From positions 1-34,550 of the forward strand of contig CAKVOK010000039.1 of the NCBI GenBank assembly GCA_934792465.1: a stretch of 34,550 nt of DNA. The letters run 5' to 3'. Positions 32,543-34,550 of the stretch are shown piece by piece. The notes beneath the pieces were generated by a model. The model was given only the letters and a program-made list of their open reading frames with translations. It did no database searches and was not told where the DNA came from. Origin of the DNA: an uncultured Clostridia bacterium. GTDB taxonomy: Bacteria; Bacillota; Clostridia; RUG12999. The position numbers and the translations under genes were made by a program. Each line of letters starts with the position of its first letter. The stretch's first letter is position 1.

Positions 32543-34276
32543 TCAATCGTTTAATCCCAGAAAATCACACAATAACTTTTCTTGCTGCTTTTGTCTTTCC
32601 CGCACTTGCTCTATTTCCCACACTCCGCTATTCTTCTCAATTTGCTCCGTTACGTTGGAAACAGAAACAAGCCTCGGCTCTTTTTTATATTTCGAACTGT
32701 TCTTATACTCCTTGACTTTTTCTTTTATAGGTTTATCTCCTATATCTCTGTTAATACTTCTGTTTAAGACAACGAGGTTACCTATGCCGTTAAATTCTGC
32801 ATGATACTCAGCGTTTTTATCTTTAAATATGTTATGCGCACAAATATGCTCCTTATCATACTGAAAATTTTTCCAATCAAACAGCTTGGAACGAATTTCG
32901 CAAACCTTTGTTTTTGCATTGTATTCTTCAAGCAAAGCTGAAAGAGTGCACACTATATAAGCTCTTTTTCCGTTGCTAAATAAATCATATTTGATTCTTT
33001 CAATAAATTTATTTTTGTTCCAAATGGGGTAGTCTTTTCTCCATTCGTACGGAGCTTCGCAGATTACGCCTTTTATCATATCTTCTATTGGCTCATTTCC
33101 GGCGATTGCCGGTAATATCGTGTTACACATAAATGTTTGTACCGGATTGATTGCTTTATCAAAGTTTACGGAGCATACAATCAGGTATTTGGCAACATTC
33201 ATGGCAGTGTTGAGTGCTTTTTCATAATTTCCGCCGTTAAAGTATGTCGCAACATAAGGAAGCGTCCAGTATCTTCCGTATCGTGTCATACACCAGATGG
33301 CATCCTCTGAGAATGAACTCATTGATTCTGTATCATTTTCCTTTTTTAATGGATTAAGATATATATTAACAATTTTTTTAAATTCCTCAAACTTTAAGAT
33401 GTCAGCTTTCGGTTCGGGTTCTTTCTTCTCGAAAATCTCATCAAAAAAAGCTTCGTTGCTTTGAGAGAGCATATTCCATCCCAATTTATACTTTGCAACA
33501 ATGCAGTGTTTATAAATATCAAGAATATTGCTCATATCCTTATTCTCTTTATTAACGTTTTCGTAAACTTCACAAATTGAAGACATTATATTATCTGTAT
33601 CAGGATAGGCTTTCTTTAAATATTCATAATACTGTAATTTAAATATATCGGAACAATTTAAAACCAAGCCGGTTGTATTTATTGTATTGAAAATTCCTAC
33701 AACCTGCGGAAGCGGAATGTCCTTTGTAATCAGCTCAACAAAATAAATTTTCTGATAAACCGCTTCTGTGATCTTGTCTGCTGTGTAGTCCTGTTCTAAT
33801 TCTTCAAGTGATGCCTTTAAGATTTTTGCATTATCTAAGTAGCGATTATTTGATAGATTAGTGTTGCCTATTTCTTCATATTTTATATCAAGAGTTTCTT
33901 TCAATTTGTCATCATTTGATTTAAAGTTCCTGATATTCAAACTCATATTATTAGGAGAGAGTATTTGTTTGCCCGTATGCTTTTCGAGTAGGCTGCAAAA
34001 AAGCAGAAATGTAGTCATTCTTTGCTGACCGTCTATAACGTGCAGTTCAGACGGATTTTTACTTTCACATGCAAACTGAACAGTACCCATGAAGACATTT
34101 TCTCCGTCTATTGCACGTTTGATGCTTGTGATAAAGCTTTCAATTTGAACCTCTCCCCAAGAGTATTCTCGTTGATATTCCGGAATTATATAATTTTTCT
34201 CTCTACCAAAAATGAAATTATTCACCTCATCATTTTTGACTAATCCTGCAATTTTTGATTCCATCGGGAAATTCAC
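32543..34276 (-). CDS. GmrSD-like DUF262 + DUF1524 (HNH) protein
   Basis: This 577-residue protein has an N-terminal DUF262 domain, a ParB-like NTPase fold: IPEYQREYSW (31-40), IDGQQRMTT (81-89), and IFNTINTTG followed by LNCSDIFK. Its C-terminal DUF1524 HNH nuclease domain contains DKEHICAHNIF (H477), IGNLVVL (N500) and RSIN (N509). This single-chain fusion is the layout of GmrSD/BrxU-type modification-dependent restriction enzymes, which cut phage DNA carrying modified bases. I chose the GTG at 34276 because GAGG lies 8 bases before it; the ATG at 34282 is too close. A promoter (34348-34376) precedes it. It is the first gene of the island on its strand. Function by family; target modification unknown. 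Confidence 0.88.
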   Translation of the reverse strand: MNFPMESKIAGLVKNDEVNNFIFGREKNYIIPEYQREYSWGEVQIESFITSIKRAIDGENVFMGTVQFACESKNPSELHVIDGQQRMTTFLLFCSLLEKHTGKQILSPNNMSLNIRNFKSNDDKLKETLDIKYEEIGNTNLSNNRYLDNAKILKASLEELEQDYTADKITEAVYQKIYFVELITKDIPLPQVVGIFNTINTTGLVLNCSDIFKLQYYEYLKKAYPDTDNIMSSICEVYENVNKENKDMSNILDIYKHCIVAKYKLGWNMLSQSNEAFFDEIFEKKEPEPKADILKFEEFKKIVNIYLNPLKKENDTESMSSFSEDAIWCMTRYGRYWTLPYVATYFNGGNYEKALNTAMNVAKYLIVCSVNFDKAINPVQTFMCNTILPAIAGNEPIEDMIKGVICEAPYEWRKDYPIWNKNKFIERIKYDLFSNGKRAYIVCTLSALLEEYNAKTKVCEIRSKLFDWKNFQYDKEHICAHNIFKDKNAEYHAEFNGIGNLVVLNRSINRDIGDKPIKEKVKEYKNSSKYKKEPRLVSVSNVTEQIEKNSGVWEIEQVRERQKQQEKLLCDFLGLND

Positions 34277-34347
34277 AAACATCACCTCATAAATTTATTT
34301 TAAGTTGTTTCTGTATGTTTTTTTTAATGCACCGTTTTTTGTTAAAT

Positions 34348-34376
34348 AGTATAACACAAAACTTCCGCAAAATCAA
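34348..34376 (-). promoter_or_regulatory. Promoter of the DUF262-WYL unit
   Basis: On the minus strand the -35 is TTGATT (34371-34376), the spacer is 17 bp, and the -10 is TATACT (34348-34353). It starts only 17 bases inside the right repeat, so the island has no room for another gene at this end. The leader of about 70 bases has several T-rich runs but no clear hairpin. Confidence 0.7.
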
Positions 34377-34393
34377 CAGTTTTTTGAGAAAAA

Positions 34394-34436
34394 ATGATAT
34401 GCAGCAAACAGAGGTTCTTAAATGCCGCATAAAATG
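34394..34436 (+). repeat. Right 43-bp direct repeat, probable attachment site
   Basis: This copy is 41 of 43 bases identical to the sequence at 28232-28274 and has the same orientation. DNA to its right does not continue the missing spoIVA coding sequence, so this is not a simple host junction. The stop codon of a minus-strand reading frame lies 6 bases beyond it, which suits the start of another element. Confidence 0.85.
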
Positions 34437-34442
34437 TGTTAA

Positions 34443-34550
34443 TTACTCATCAGTATCATTTGTTGAAAGTTTCGATGTTATGTCTGTATTTAACGCTCTA
34501 CACGCTGAAATAACGATTGCCATAGCCAGAAAATCACCGCGCTTATTTGG
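34443..34550 (-). CDS. C-terminal end of an unrecognised gene, cut by window edge
   Basis: An open frame runs from the window edge to TAA at 34443-34445, encoding the last 35 residues of a protein (KRGDFLAMAIVISACRALNT, then a hydrophilic tail ending STNDTDE). I do not recognise the family. Its end lies next to the repeat, where recombinase genes of integrating elements often sit, so a site-specific recombinase is possible. Too little is visible to say more, and it could be a chance open frame. Confidence 0.4.
   Translation of the reverse strand, partial: PNKRGDFLAMAIVISACRALNTDITSKLSTNDTDE

Larger units (their letters stand above)
28232..34436. mobile_element. 6.2-kb genomic island inserted in spoIVA, flanked by direct repeats
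   Basis: The unit runs from one 43-bp repeat to the other and contains four genes, all on the minus strand, packed almost to the right edge. Its DNA is visibly richer in A and T than the neighbours. As a single-line example, 33901-33960 has 16 G/C of 60, against 37 of 60 at 20881-20940. It interrupts spoIVA at the exact left boundary. No recombinase, transposase or replication gene is visible inside it, so mobility must come from elsewhere, possibly from the element that seems to begin right of 34436. The gene content suggests an antiphage or stress-response cargo. Mobility is inferred from the repeats and the gene interruption. Confidence 0.7.

Noticed and set aside
29786..34276. Integrative conjugative element based on the PcfJ-like gene
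   Set aside because: No relaxase, coupling protein, type IV secretion or replication gene is present within the repeats.

Overview
The window reads as chromosome of an anaerobic, spore-forming low-GC Firmicute, probably class Clostridia. The evidence is a spoIVA gene, a complete six-gene Rnf complex, a T-box leader, strong AGGAGG-type ribosome binding sites, many consensus TTGACA-17-TATAAT promoters, and standard-code genes including TTG and GTG starts. The genus cannot be decided from the sequence alone.

Layout. Positions 1-69 hold a tRNA-Val (3' end cut by the window edge) with its own promoter. On the minus strand, 299-3886 is a T-box-controlled operon of a sodium:solute symporter and an acyl/aryl-CoA-type adenylate-forming ligase. 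Positions 3966-9642 are a mixed block of small regulatory and housekeeping genes: an XRE regulator coupled to a cysteine-rich lipoprotein, a MazEF-type toxin-antitoxin pair, an AlbA_2/ATPase-type regulator preceded by an array of 7-bp sites, a glucose-family PTS permease (IICBA) and a TfoX-N protein. Positions 9655-13359 carry an XRE-S24-like repressor, then a MerR/GyrI-like regulator with a classic 19-bp-spacer promoter leading a DMT exporter and an intracellular GH28-like beta-helix protein. This ends in an unusually long two-way terminator. Positions 13433-17554 (minus strand) hold eukaryotic-type isocitrate dehydrogenase, truA, a shikimate kinase and a GH63-like glycosidase.

Positions 17575-24618 hold rnfCDGEAB followed closely by manA and a CE15-like esterase. 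Positions 24642-28270 hold a hemolysin III/PAQR-type protein, an AI-2E family permease, a YdcZ/DUF606 protein and spoIVA.

The most unusual part is the right end. spoIVA breaks off after the residues SIHMI, about 80 residues short, exactly at a 43-bp sequence (28232-28274). That sequence recurs in direct orientation, 41 of 43 bases identical, at 34394-34436. Between the copies lies a 6.2-kb, AT-rich, all-minus-strand cassette of four genes in two transcription units: a GmrSD-like DUF262+DUF1524 protein with a WYL regulator, and a PcfJ-like protein with a soluble FtsH-like AAA+/M41 metalloprotease. No recombinase is visible inside it. A further truncated reading frame ends 7 bp beyond the second repeat, so a second element may lie in tandem. 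I read this as a compact, defence-like genomic island inserted in a sporulation gene, and as the best candidate for an undescribed system. Its function is inference.
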